A stretch of DNA of 64,000 nucleotides, from assembly GCA_030145385.1 (NCBI GenBank), contig JAQYVU010000006.1:21656-85655 (forward strand). Reading direction: 5' to 3'. The translations under genes were made by a program, and so were the position numbers. The notes beneath the pieces were generated by a model. It saw only the letters and a program-made list of their open reading frames with translations, was not told the DNA's origin and ran no database searches. The stretch is from Desulfococcaceae bacterium. GTDB taxonomy: Bacteria > Desulfobacterota > Desulfobacteria > Desulfobacterales > Desulfosalsimonadaceae. Shown here piece after piece: positions 1 to 8,654 of this stretch (positions are counted from its first letter, which is position 1; each line of letters opens with the position of its first letter).

Positions 1-12
1 AAATAAAAAGAC

Positions 13-1191
13 ATGGAAGTTAAACGCAAAAAAGGCAAGCCCCTGATCACGGACTATGAATATCTTAAAGATTTCAAGTACTTTGCCCAGATAGATGAAA
101 GTATCAAAGACATCGGAGAAAAAGAACTCGTCGAACTCGGGGCAAAAGATGTAAAACCGGGTTACCGCGGGATATACTTTACAGCTGACAAGGAAACGCT
201 GTACCGGATAAATTATACATCACGCCTGATCTCCAGAGTCCTCGCACCGATAATATCATTTGACTGCCCGGACACCAAAATCCTCTACCAGATCGCAAAA
301 CAGATCCGGTGGAGCGACTTTTTCTCAAAAAACAAAACATTCGCGGTCTCCGGCAATGTGGCCAACAGCAAAATTACCCATTCACAATACGCGTCATTGT
401 GCTTAAAAGACGCAGTAGTGGATTCCTTGCTGTACAAGGCCGGTTTAAGGCCCAACGTTTCAAAAGAAGATCCGGACATCCTGTTAAACCTCTATATCAA
501 CAATGACCGGGCCCTGATCAGCATAGACACCTCCGGCGGGCCTCTTCACAAACGCGGCTACCGGGAGGAAACCGTATCCGCCCCGATGCAGGAAACGGTT
601 GCTGCGGCCATCATCCGGCTGACCCAGTGGAATGGATCCGTCCCGATATATGATCCCATGTGCGGTTCCGGAACACTTTTGTGTGAGGCACTAATGCATT
701 TCTGCCGGATTCCGGCCGGCATTTTCAGAAAAAAATTCGGATTTGAAATTCTTCCTGATTTTGACGCTGCAATATGGAAACAGATCAAAAAAGAAGCGGA
801 TAATAATATCCGCGAACTGCCCGAAGGGCTGATTGCCGGCAGCGACATTTCCGAGCAGGCGGTTTATATTTCAAAAACAAACCTGCTGGGACTTCATTTT
901 GGGCCAAACGTGCGCATTACACAGTCGGATTTTTCCTTGCTGCCTCCCATCGAAAACCAGGTTATCGTTGCAAATCCGCCGTACGGCATCCGGATGGGAA
1001 AAAACCGAGACCTTAACGCGTTTCATAAAAATCTCGGAGATTTCCTCAAACAAAAATGCAAACAATCCAACGCATTTATCTATTTAGGCGACCGGACGTA
1101 CGTTAAAAAAATGGGGCTCAAAGCGTCATGGAAAAAACCGATCCTGGCCGGGGGGCTGGATGGGCGGCTGGTCAAGTATGAAATGTATTAG
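13..1191 (+). CDS. THUMP-domain RNA (guanine-N2) methyltransferase, RlmL-like
   Basis: A 392-aa class I SAM-dependent methyltransferase of the UPF0020/RlmL N-terminal family, which methylates guanine N2 in rRNA (or tRNA in related members). Residues about 20-170 form the THUMP/ferredoxin-like RNA-binding half. The catalytic Rossmann half follows, with the SAM motif DPMCGSGT at 214-221 and the base-methylation motif NPPYG at 321-325. Its length fits the stand-alone RlmL N-terminal enzyme without the fused RlmK half of E. coli. It ends in TAG. The start lies only 12 bases inside the window, so an upstream operon partner cannot be judged. The exact target nucleotide is inferred from the family. 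Confidence 0.9.
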   Translation: MEVKRKKGKPLITDYEYLKDFKYFAQIDESIKDIGEKELVELGAKDVKPGYRGIYFTADKETLYRINYTSRLISRVLAPIISFDCPDTKILYQIAKQIRWSDFFSKNKTFAVSGNVANSKITHSQYASLCLKDAVVDSLLYKAGLRPNVSKEDPDILLNLYINNDRALISIDTSGGPLHKRGYREETVSAPMQETVAAAIIRLTQWNGSVPIYDPMCGSGTLLCEALMHFCRIPAGIFRKKFGFEILPDFDAAIWKQIKKEADNNIRELPEGLIAGSDISEQAVYISKTNLLGLHFGPNVRITQSDFSLLPPIENQVIVANPPYGIRMGKNRDLNAFHKNLGDFLKQKCKQSNAFIYLGDRTYVKKMGLKASWKKPILAGGLDGRLVKYEMY

Positions 1192-1666
1192 AGACGAACA
1201 CTGGAGTGCCGAATTGCTATTACATTGTGCATTAATGTTCGAAAATCAGCGGTGAGCTTTTTTCTATATTGTTGGAATTTAAATATCTTAGGGATTGAGG
1301 CATCCGTTAGGTTTTTTTCAGTTTCTTTGTTGCCGTTCAGCTTGACATTTCGAACTGTTACAATTTATTGTAATAAATATTTCACCTTACATCCGTCCTG
1401 TATTTGTCTCACAATAAGTTAATCCCGCTACACTGAATATACGTAAGCGTTCACAGGGCACCGCATCTGCTTTGTTCCCGGGCACTTCAAGTACGACAAG
1501 TACGTCTTCGTACCCGGCGCCTCGCATCTGCAGCACCCTGTAAACGCTTACAGGCCAATGGTTTGCGAAAAATTAAAACATTTGACCCCGTGAACGGGTA
1601 CGAATATACCTTTTTCAGATGGGACATAATTTTGGAATGATTCACTGAAAACGGAAACTTCCAAAA
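1192..1666. other. Intergenic region carrying one palindromic repeat
   Basis: 475 bases with no convincing gene. A 65-codon open frame at 1225-1422 has no ribosome-binding site and an unnatural Cys/Phe/Ser-rich composition. The notable content is the long palindrome at 1443-1551, annotated separately. Confidence 0.6.
1443..1551. repeat. Palindromic intergenic repeat, family C copy 1
   Basis: An imperfect inverted repeat of about 110 bases. The left arm GTAAGCGTTCACAGGG (from 1443) pairs with the right arm CCCTGTAAACGCTTAC (to 1551). The arms continue inward through GCATCTGC blocks, and the centre is a self-complementary stretch around GTACGACAAGTAC. A second, half-length copy with clearly related sequence sits at 9963-10013. 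It looks like a non-coding REP/MITE-type element that would form one long hairpin in RNA or single-stranded DNA. Confidence 0.7.
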
Positions 1667-2587
1667 ATGAAGAAACAGAGATTAAATCAGAAAGGCAATC
1701 CAGGCAGCGATATAATTCAAACCCCGAAGGGTGGTATCGAGTACTCTGCTTCCGGCAAAGAGACTCATCATCTTATCGGCATTCATGGGGGGCCGGGGGG
1801 ATATGACCAGATACATGCCGTTTATCCTGACATGTACAATAAAGGATTCAGGATCCTTGCCTGGTCACGACCGGGTTATCTTCGCACTCCTCTAACTGTC
1901 GGAGAAACGTTTCGGGGACAGGCTGATGCGCTCGCGATGCTGATGGATGCGCTTGAAATTGAGACGGCGGCTGTTCTTGCTCTTTCAGCCGGAGGACCTG
2001 TGGCTCTGGAATTTGCACTCCGCCACCCGGATCGTATTTGGGCGCTTATTTTAGGAAGTGCCGTCAGTCGAAGGTATGCGATTAACCCACACAATGTGGA
2101 ACAGCAGATCATGTTTTCCAGACTGATGTTCAACAATCCGGTAATCTGGATTACCAATTTGTTAGCAAAGCATAAATCAAGTTATGTATTCAAATCGTTG
2201 ATTAAAACTGAAAGTTCGCTGAGTCAAAAAGAAGTCGAGGCGCTTTTGCTCAACATCATGGACAACCCTAAAAAGGTAGAAATCTTAAGAGGACTGCTCA
2301 AATCAATGAGTCCCGCGAGTCTGAGGAAGCCCGGACTTGATAATGACTTAAAACAACTTGAACATCCAATAGACCTGCCGTTGGATCGGATTACCACGCC
2401 GACATTGATCATCCACGGTACTCATGATTTTGATGTGTCTTTTTACCACGCATGGTATGCCGCGAAATCCATACCCAACGCGGAATTGTTCCCGGTAGAG
2501 GAGGGGTTTCATATCATACCGTTATGTGATCAGGATGAAGAAGTGACGGCAAAAAGGCTGGCATTTCTCCGAACATATGCGCCGTAA
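1667..2587 (+). CDS. Alpha/beta-fold hydrolase
   Basis: A 306-aa alpha/beta hydrolase. The oxyanion-side motif HGGPGG is at 40-45, the nucleophile elbow LSAGG is centred on Ser107, the acidic residue is Asp254 or Asp256 in HGTHDFD, and the catalytic His282 is in EEGFHII. HGGPGG followed by the cap region resembles the proline-iminopeptidase/haloperoxidase-like branch, but the substrate cannot be told. There is no signal peptide, so it is probably cytoplasmic. It is monocistronic between a repeat-bearing gap and a convergent START-domain gene. The ribosome-binding site is weak (GGAAAC about 10 bases upstream). Confidence 0.85.
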   Translation: MKKQRLNQKGNPGSDIIQTPKGGIEYSASGKETHHLIGIHGGPGGYDQIHAVYPDMYNKGFRILAWSRPGYLRTPLTVGETFRGQADALAMLMDALEIETAAVLALSAGGPVALEFALRHPDRIWALILGSAVSRRYAINPHNVEQQIMFSRLMFNNPVIWITNLLAKHKSSYVFKSLIKTESSLSQKEVEALLLNIMDNPKKVEILRGLLKSMSPASLRKPGLDNDLKQLEHPIDLPLDRITTPTLIIHGTHDFDVSFYHAWYAAKSIPNAELFPVEEGFHIIPLCDQDEEVTAKRLAFLRTYAP

Positions 2588-2658
2588 GACATATTCAGCT
2601 TTTATTCTTAGGGACGTGAAAAAAATAATTGCCGTTGATCACCCGCCGGCGGGATGTG

Positions 2659-3381
2659 CTATTGATCCAGCTGACGGGTATAATCAATTCCCGTCCACGG
2701 GGTGGTCGTGACAAGGGCCTTTGTGTTCCGGTATTTCTTTTTCTTCACTATCGTTCTCAACCCTGCGATGGTATACACGCCCATGTCCTTTGAAAAGAGA
2801 TTCACCAAAAATGCCGGGAGGTTTCCCCCGGGATCCGCCAGCACCTGGTAGTGCACCTGCGACTTCGATTCCCCGACAGGAGTCACGATCATGATGTACC
2901 GCAAAAGCGGCATCCTCACCAATCCGGACGGGGCATGGGGGAAGTCCGCCGTCATCTCGCGCGCCCGCACATAGAGAGTCCCCGTCTTTGAATCCACCAT
3001 GTTTACCGACTTTACCACCACGTACCGGTCATCGACGGGCCAGGGCATGCTGGTTCTGTTGTAGACATAACCGATATCGTCCGTCGCAGTGAGTCCCGGG
3101 AGGTTTACTTCTGCGGCCTCGGCACATTTGTACATATACTGGGTCTCGGCCTCTACGTCACGGATAACCGCCTCGATAACTGCGACCGGCGCCCCTACCA
3201 TCCCCACGGCTTTAACTTCCTCCACCCCGGTGAGCGAGGTCATGCGTGTATAGCCCACAATGCCATCTTTGCCGCTCACTTCTTCCCATTCACTCACGCG
3301 GATCTCCGCAACGGCTGTCAACGCAACCGCGACCACCCCCGCCATAAATAATGTCGTAAAAAACCAACTTTTCATGGACAT
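2659..3381 (-). CDS. START-domain (lipid-binding) secreted or anchored protein
   Basis: About 240 aa from the ATG at 3381. An upstream TTG at 3426 is possible, but a GGAAAGTGG ribosome-binding sequence sits about 6 bases before the ATG chosen here. A hydrophobic N-terminal segment (WFFTTLFMAGVVAVALTAVA) is a signal peptide or anchor. The rest resembles a bacterial START domain: EWEEVSGKDGIVGYTR near the front, DDRYVVVKS in the middle, and a long C-terminal helix. START proteins bind hydrophobic ligands in a deep pocket, which suggests a periplasmic lipid-binding role. It lies 37 bases downstream of the interrupted TPR gene on the same strand and may be cotranscribed. Confidence 0.75.
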   Translation of the reverse strand: MSMKSWFFTTLFMAGVVAVALTAVAEIRVSEWEEVSGKDGIVGYTRMTSLTGVEEVKAVGMVGAPVAVIEAVIRDVEAETQYMYKCAEAAEVNLPGLTATDDIGYVYNRTSMPWPVDDRYVVVKSVNMVDSKTGTLYVRAREMTADFPHAPSGLVRMPLLRYIMIVTPVGESKSQVHYQVLADPGGNLPAFLVNLFSKDMGVYTIAGLRTIVKKKKYRNTKALVTTTPWTGIDYTRQLDQ

Positions 3382-3418
3382 ATTCGCCACTTTCCGTAAC
3401 AGACACTCTTCCAATTGC

Positions 3419-3940
3419 TTATCCAAGAGACGCCAGTTCCGCCTTTGCCTGTTTCAGGAAGCCGTCAGCTTCACACTCCTCAAAGAGACGGATGGATTCA
3501 GTGATGTGTTTTTTGGCTTGTGCCTTTCTACCCTTTCTTTTATAAAGACGTCCCAGGTCGAGCGATGCACGACCCACCCAACCCGGTGAACCGATTTCAG
3601 TCCATTGGCGAATGGCCGATTGAAAACAGGCTTCCGCTTTTCTTGCTGCAAAGGGGATATTTTTTATTAAAAATCCAATATTTTTTGCCACTATTGAAAA
3701 CGTAACATTCTGTCCGCCGCCGGCAAGCTGGGCATATATTTTACCGAAATTGTAATCACTGAAAGCAATTGTAAATTTTCTTTGGCTTCTTATCCACTCG
3801 CTTCTCGCTTCTCCCATCAGTGCCAGGCCTTGACCCAGCTGTCCCTTTAATACCAAAATAGGACCAAGCAATGCGCGGCCTGCTGTGCCGGTCGGTTTGG
3901 AACCAAATTGTTCATCAAAGGATATGACATCCTTCAACAC
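3419..3940 (-). pseudogene. 3' part of the TPR protein, cut off by an in-frame TAG
   Basis: This open frame (173 codons) is in the same reading frame as the gene at 3968-6205 and is separated from it by one TAG codon at 3968-3970. Its first possible start is TTG and it has no ribosome-binding site. Translating through the TAG gives a continuous TPR-like helical repeat (WCGFCYL, stop, TLQVREAEKVLKD). The frame encodes the last TPR-type repeats (FEECEADGFLKQAKAELASLG at the C-terminus). It is most simply the tail of one 928-codon gene, broken by a nonsense change or read through. Confidence 0.7.
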
Positions 3941-3967
3941 TTTTTCTGCTTCCCGTACCTGTAACGT

Positions 3968-6205
3968 CTATAGATAGCAAAAGCCACACCAAAGCGAAGC
4001 CCATTGGCGATAGAAAGGATCAACGGCAATTTCAACTGCCTGTTTGAATGATTCGACTGCTGATGGGAAATTACCCTTGGTGAAATATCCGTATCCACAA
4101 CATATATGGCCAATAAATACTGCCCTGACATCCGAAAGTTTCCGTCCTTGGTCGATAAGCTCTTTTCCCATTTCAAAATTTGGAGTGCTGATCCCTTTGT
4201 ATAAATTGAGGCTTGCCAATCCCCCCCGGGATACTGCAAAAATCATATGATCCGACTGAAACTTTTTTGATAATTCAAGGGCACGTCTCCCATGGAGAGC
4301 CGCTTCATTGAATCGGCCGAATTCCGTGCATGTCCAAATAAGGAAAGTACAGGCGTAGCCGATAATACGTTCATTCTTCACTTCTTCACCAATGCTGAGT
4401 GATTTCTTGAAATAATTATATGCATCGGCATATATTTCCAGTTGATGCAGAGCCAAACCAATCCATCCATAGAACATTCCGATTTTGGCTTTGTCGGGTA
4501 TTGATTCGGCGGCATCTTTGTATTGGAGAAGTCGATTCTGCAGATCTTTAAAATGACCTCTTAAGTACTGTACCAGCGACCAGTTGTTGAGAATGTCAAT
4601 TAGTAGTTCATGTTCAGCAATTGATCGGTCAGACTTGCTGCTGATCAGATTAAATGCCTCCTGATAGTAGAGATGTGACTCCTCCAGAGAATATCGCTGG
4701 GTACTCTTTTCCCCCGATTTTATGAGATATTCGACCGCCTTTTGGAGGGACTGCCCTTCTTTGAAGTGATAGGCCAGGGTTTCATCGAACTCATGAAGGC
4801 GGTCATGGAACAGTTCTTCCACGGCAAAACCGATCTTTTCATGAATCTGCCGGCGTTCTGTTTTTAACAGGCCGTTGTAAACCACTTCCTGCGTAAGGGC
4901 ATGTTTGAAAATGTATTCCAGGTCAGGCTGGAATGACCGTGTGCGGATCAGGTCGACACGTTCAAGATTGATAAGGCTTTCATCAATCTTGCCCTTACGT
5001 TCCGATATTTTTCTCAATATCTTATAGCGAAATGACCTGCCGATAACAGACGCCTCCTGGAGTATATGCCTTGTTTTTCTCTCCAGGCGCCCCAATCGTG
5101 CCGTGATAATCCCGTACACCGTTCCGGGGACGTCTTTTTCCGTCAATTTTCGCTTGATTCTCCAGGAACCGTCATCTCTTATCAATACTTCCGTTTCAAT
5201 GAGCGAATTGATGATCTCTTCTATGTAGAAAGGGTTTCCTTCCACCTTCTCCCGGATAAACGACCTCAGGATTGATGGAATATTCTCTGTCCTGAGAAGG
5301 GATTCCACCATGCCCTGGGCATCGATGGGGCTCAGGTCATGGAGCAATATCTCATTGTAGGATTCAATGCCGGTTATCTGATGACTGGTAAAGAGACTGA
5401 AACTGGGACGGTAAATGCAGATCAAGAGCACCGGATATTTGAGATTAATCAGCGTGTTTCTCAGAAGTTCAATCGAGGAAGGATCCGCCCAGTGCAGGTC
5501 CTCGATACAGACAATCGTGGGTCTGTGCTTGCAGAGGTTTGCCAGGATGAGCTGAATCGCCTCATGCAGCCTGGCCTTCCAGGACTCAGGGTTGAAATCT
5601 TCTGTTTCCCGGTAACTGAGTGAATAGAGATTCCCGATATAGGGGATGAGGTCCGGTCGTTCACCGATTATCGCCGCTGCGCCGGTCTCTATCTTCTGTT
5701 TAACCTGGCCGGGTGAGTCTCCTTCCCGGACCTGCCAAGCACGGTTGAGCAGATCGATGAGAGGAAAGTAGGGAATATTCCGGGTGTAATCGTAGGCATG
5801 GCCTTCCCGCCATTGGATAGCATGAAGATCGAGTGTGCCTCTGAATTCTTCCAGCAAACGGCTTTTCCCGGTACCGGCATCGCCTGCAATGGAAAATATC
5901 GAAGTCCTGCCCTGCTTGAGATGCTCAACCGCTTCCTTCAATTGTGTCATTTCTGTTGTGCGGCCAACGAGTTTTGCACGAAGCCCGGATAAACGATGGG
6001 TCCTGATTGGGATTTCTATGGAGGGAGGCGTGGACAGGATTCTCATGGCGGTCGCGCTTAAATCGCAACCGCAGTCCCCGCAGAATATATCATTCGGCGG
6101 ATTCTCTGCCTGGCAGTCAGGACAGATAGCAACTGTCGTTGCACCGCAATTACCGCAGAAGTTACTCTTACCAGTTGTCTCTGCGTCACATGTTGGACAT
6201 TGCAT
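3968..6205 (-). CDS. Zinc-ribbon/AAA ATPase/TPR signalling protein (5' part, ends at in-frame TAG)
   Basis: 745 aa before the TAG. Two short zinc ribbons open the protein (CPTC...CGNC and CPDC...CGDC, residues 3-45). An AAA_16/STAND-type ATPase follows, with Walker A GDAGTGKS at 108-115 and Walker B IVCIEDLHWAD at 231-241, then TPR-like helical repeats to the end. This architecture is typical of adenylate/guanylate-cyclase-associated and LuxR-like STAND regulators, but neither a cyclase nor an HTH domain is present here. The frame continues past the TAG into 3419-3940 without loss of register, so the native protein was probably about 928 aa. Ligand and output are unknown. Confidence 0.8.
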   Translation of the reverse strand: MQCPTCDAETTGKSNFCGNCGATTVAICPDCQAENPPNDIFCGDCGCDLSATAMRILSTPPSIEIPIRTHRLSGLRAKLVGRTTEMTQLKEAVEHLKQGRTSIFSIAGDAGTGKSRLLEEFRGTLDLHAIQWREGHAYDYTRNIPYFPLIDLLNRAWQVREGDSPGQVKQKIETGAAAIIGERPDLIPYIGNLYSLSYRETEDFNPESWKARLHEAIQLILANLCKHRPTIVCIEDLHWADPSSIELLRNTLINLKYPVLLICIYRPSFSLFTSHQITGIESYNEILLHDLSPIDAQGMVESLLRTENIPSILRSFIREKVEGNPFYIEEIINSLIETEVLIRDDGSWRIKRKLTEKDVPGTVYGIITARLGRLERKTRHILQEASVIGRSFRYKILRKISERKGKIDESLINLERVDLIRTRSFQPDLEYIFKHALTQEVVYNGLLKTERRQIHEKIGFAVEELFHDRLHEFDETLAYHFKEGQSLQKAVEYLIKSGEKSTQRYSLEESHLYYQEAFNLISSKSDRSIAEHELLIDILNNWSLVQYLRGHFKDLQNRLLQYKDAAESIPDKAKIGMFYGWIGLALHQLEIYADAYNYFKKSLSIGEEVKNERIIGYACTFLIWTCTEFGRFNEAALHGRRALELSKKFQSDHMIFAVSRGGLASLNLYKGISTPNFEMGKELIDQGRKLSDVRAVFIGHICCGYGYFTKGNFPSAVESFKQAVEIAVDPFYRQWASLWCGFCYL

Positions 6206-6495
6206 GGATCAAAGCCCAAAAATTAAGATTAATGCATGAATAGCTCACGATTTTGCTACAAGCTTTTTAGCCCTATTATCCAATTACGCTGTTAATCTTT
6301 ACCCTCTCTTTCAGAGAATTGTGGCCGCTTGAAGAAAATTTAAAAATGAAGCCTACAGACAATAAAATGCCTTCTATGGCCTTTGTTTAGAGATTTTTTA
6401 ACAACGCTTTAATAAGCCTAATCATTAATACTTTTCTTGCCCGGCAACTGCGGAAAAGTGATCCATGAAAACTCTGGAACTCAGGCTGCAGAATT

Positions 6496-6756
6496 TTACT
6501 TAAGAAGTTTCATCACATCTTTATCAGTGTCAAAAAGTGGTACAATCTCCATATCCAGCAGATCGCTCCAGGTCATTGTCCATGAAAAATCCGGTTTATC
6601 AGTTTCAAAAATAAGAAAACCTCTGTTTCCTTCATAGGCTGACCATTCTCCTATGATTTTAGTTCCTTCAGGTTCTTTTCGTCCGATTTCCAGTCTTCTT
6701 TTGATTACTTCATCGCGCTTGCCTTCTTTAATACGGTAATGATTTAAAAATATCAT
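6496..6756 (-). CDS. DUF3303-like small protein
   Basis: An 86-aa protein opening with MIFLNHYRIKEGKRDEVIKR. It matches my recollection of the DUF3303 family, small dimeric alpha-beta-barrel proteins of unknown function. There are no membrane segments. The start is well defined by the strong ribosome-binding site GAGGAGGT just upstream of the ATG at 6756. It is monocistronic, with about 900 bases upstream that lack another clear gene. The function is unknown and the family call is from memory. Confidence 0.65.
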   Translation of the reverse strand: MIFLNHYRIKEGKRDEVIKRRLEIGRKEPEGTKIIGEWSAYEGNRGFLIFETDKPDFSWTMTWSDLLDMEIVPLFDTDKDVMKLLK

Positions 6757-6862
6757 GACTACCTCCTCACCTTGATTGAAGTTTCATTTTGATAGAGTGA
6801 GATTTACACCCCATCGCTATAACTAAAATGTGAATTATTATTTTCTCAAAGCCAGTCAAAAA

Positions 6863-6922
6863 AGCCGGGCTTCACCTTATGTGACTTTGACGATGTCACA
6901 CTCGGCAACCCGGCTGTCTTTT
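6863..6922. ncRNA. Two-tier hairpin: structured RNA candidate or bidirectional terminator
   Basis: AGCCGGG (6863-6869) pairs perfectly with CCCGGCT (6909-6915), and inside it TGTGAC (6880-6885) pairs perfectly with GTCACA (6895-6900) around a 9-base loop. An asymmetric internal loop (10 and 8 bases) separates the two helices. Read on the minus strand the outer stem is followed by six T; on the plus strand by GTCTTTT. It could be a terminator in either direction. The unpaired but purposeful-looking internal loop also fits a structured RNA. I could not match it to a known riboswitch class. Confidence 0.4.
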
Positions 6923-7397
6923 CCGCAATATGATTAGGTTTGGAAACAGCTGAATCTCAGTCTTTATTAAAGACCCGTGATTTTCCGTCCCTGCTTCACA
7001 ACAGGTTTGGTTTTTATAAAAGCGGCTCAATCGGAAAGGAGATGACGTACTGCATCAGGGAAGAGTTTTAGGGGTAAAAAGGTTAATTTCTATGCTAAAA
7101 TAATTTTCAAAAAGGAAATTGCATGTCAAGAAAAAAGGAACTAAGTGTGTTATGAAAATGGAGATTACGAATTTATAAATATAACATATTTTATTTATAG
7201 ACTAAATCAACACGAATAAAGTAAAAGGTATAAAAATAATTTTTAATTTTATGTGGGATCTGTCCTGCATGGAAAAAATGTTTTGGTTGAACCCATTCAC
7301 TAAATATAAGTTGGGATTATTTCCAACAGTGTCATGATCTAAGATTTTTCAGATATTGAAAAAAATATTTAATGATCCTTTACCGCAGGAAACCATA

Positions 7398-7535
7398 TTA
7401 GATAAAATCGACACTATTGCGGAAATTACCAGAAGCGTGCCCTGTCAATAGTCCCGCGTCTTTGTAATCCTTGTCCATCCAAAAGGCCTTACGGATCATA
7501 AGATAACCAGCCCCCTCTCCCTGCATTATGCCCAT
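7398..7535 (-). pseudogene. Possible gene remnant (45 codons)
   Basis: A short minus-strand frame opening MGIMQGEGAGYLMIRKAF with amino-acid and codon composition like the real genes here, but with no ribosome-binding site and abutted upstream by a dispersed repeat (7562-7670). I do not recognise the family. It may be the 3' end of a gene destroyed by repeat insertion or deletion, or chance. Confidence 0.2.
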
Positions 7536-7561
7536 TTATTTTCAATGAAATCCCCTATAAT

Positions 7562-7670
7562 ATAATTGTTGGCAATAACCTTTATCAGCTGTAACGAAAA
7601 TGCAGAGTTTATATCTATAAATGAGCATTTTGAGCCGAATTTCACTCAGTATGGCCCCGCGCAATAGTTT
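7562..7670. repeat. Dispersed repeat, family D copy 2 (partial)
   Basis: This stretch shares a conserved block with 17356-17494: an AGTTTAT.TCTATAAATGAG core, a following TTTTGAG, and a terminal CGCAATAGTTTT, in the same order and spacing. The terminal inverted repeat seen in the other copy is degraded here. It lies directly downstream of the S4-domain gene. Confidence 0.55.
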
Positions 7671-7671
7671 T

Positions 7672-7914
7672 TCACTCACCTGCCAAAACAACCTTAAGCC
7701 GGTTTCCTGCAAATTCCACCACATCGCCGGGAAATATTTTTTTCCGTTTACGGGTTTCAATTTCACCGTTTAACGACACCAGACCATCGGCAATCACAAA
7801 TTTTGCCTCTCCGCCGCTGGCCACCAGATTTTCCATTTTAAGTATTTTGTACAACTCAACGGGCGCTTGCTGTATGCCGACCATCGTGATGTTTTCCGGC
7901 TTATCTTTCTTCAT
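7672..7914 (-). CDS. S4-domain RNA-binding protein (YbcJ-like)
   Basis: An 80-aa protein of the small stand-alone S4 type. The S4 core runs through LYKILKMENLVASGGEAKFVIADGL, VSLNGEIETRKRKKI and the VVEF end strand, the usual RNA-binding alphaL motif with basic residues. Such proteins bind structured RNA, probably around ribosomes. It lies 30 bases downstream of a small lipoprotein gene on the same strand. Confidence 0.8.
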   Translation of the reverse strand: MKKDKPENITMVGIQQAPVELYKILKMENLVASGGEAKFVIADGLVSLNGEIETRKRKKIFPGDVVEFAGNRLKVVLAGE

Positions 7915-7944
7915 AAAAAACCTTCAACCTTTCATCCGTGTCAA

Positions 7945-8133
7945 TTAAATAGGAACTTTATCAACAGTTGCGGCAGCCGCATCAATGGAATCATGTGCCG
8001 GATTGCCTAAAACAGGCACAATCGAAATAACCGCTCCCCCCACCCGCATGGGGACCGTTAAAATTTTTGTCAACACGCAGCCGCTCAAAAGTGACACAAC
8101 CGCCAGCAAAACAAAAAATCTTATCAGTTTCAT
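7945..8133 (-). CDS. Small lipoprotein (DUF6726-like)
   Basis: 62 aa. Residues 1-19 form a lipoprotein signal peptide with lipobox LLSGC (Cys19). The short mature part (RVGGAVISIVPVLGNPAHDSIDAAAATVDKVPI in two blocks) is glycine/valine-rich and resembles a small outer-membrane lipoprotein family annotated DUF6726; that name is from memory. A ribosome-binding site (GAAAGGAG) lies upstream of the ATG. The function is unknown. Confidence 0.65.
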   Translation of the reverse strand: MKLIRFFVLLAVVSLLSGCVLTKILTVPMRVGGAVISIVPVLGNPAHDSIDAAAATVDKVPI

Positions 8134-8336
8134 AAAAAACTCCTTTCATTTTAACTTTTCTTAAAACAAAATCTTAATCACAGATGATTGACGATGAAAC
8201 AAATTGCAGGTCGGGATTCCATTCCCGAAAAATGTCATCCGTTAATTGCCGGGTAAGAAACCCGGCCTTTGCTGAAATTATTTATTGATATACTAGCACA
8301 AAACGCAATGAAATATTTTTCACGAAACCATTAAGT

Positions 8337-8633
8337 TTAAGCCGCCCGCTTTGCCTCAATCTGTTCAAGCAATGCCTCAAGCCTTGTGAATGTGGATCCT
8401 TTGCTGTACTTTCGGGCATCCGCGTGATCTGCATCAATCATCACCGACGGCACCCCGTAGACCACATTTTCAAATCCGAGAAACAGTTCGGCCGGCACAT
8501 TAATGGCAATCCACACGACAAATGCGCCCTGGGCCGCTTTGGCATGCAGGTCCATGTAAGCATCACCCACCACCCTGGTCAAATGCCTGCCGGCACTGGT
8601 TTTACCTTTTCCCGACTTTACTTTTTCCGGCAT
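8337..8633 (-). pseudogene. Internally deleted 2-hydroxyacyl-CoA dehydratase subunit
   Basis: 98 codons in an intact frame. Residues 1 to about 60 (HLTRVVGDAYMD, AAQGAFVVWIAINVPAEL, FENVVYGVP) match the N-terminus of a 2-hydroxyacyl-CoA dehydratase/benzoyl-CoA reductase-type subunit. From GVPSVMIDADHADARK onward it matches the extreme C-terminus of the same family. About 300 residues that normally lie between, including the cluster cysteines, are missing. GVP occurs in both halves in family members, so the junction fits recombination at a short repeat. It has a good ribosome-binding site (AGGAGAG) and follows its full-length paralogue by 21 bases. A functional product is unlikely. Confidence 0.7.
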
Positions 8634-8654
8634 GAAGAGCGCTCTCCTGTTTTC

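Larger units (their letters stand above)
6757..7561. other. Long intergenic region with a structured element and possible gene debris
   Basis: About 800 AT-rich bases without a confident gene. Two things stand out: a two-tier hairpin at 6863-6922, and a 45-codon open frame at 7398-7535 on the minus strand that reads like protein but has no ribosome-binding site. Both are listed separately. The rest shows nothing I can identify. Confidence 0.5.

Noticed and set aside
1225..1422. 65-codon plus-strand frame in the gap after the methyltransferase
   Set aside because: No ribosome-binding site, Cys/Ser/Phe-rich translation unlike real proteins.
3382..3426. TTG start for the START-domain protein at 3426
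   Set aside because: The ATG at 3381 has a better-placed ribosome-binding site and gives an N-terminus that starts right before the hydrophobic segment.
3968..3970. Pyrrolysine explanation of the in-frame TAG as the leading idea
   Set aside because: TAG is used as an ordinary stop for several genes in this window, and no pyl genes are visible, so a nonsense change is simpler. Kept as a testable alternative.
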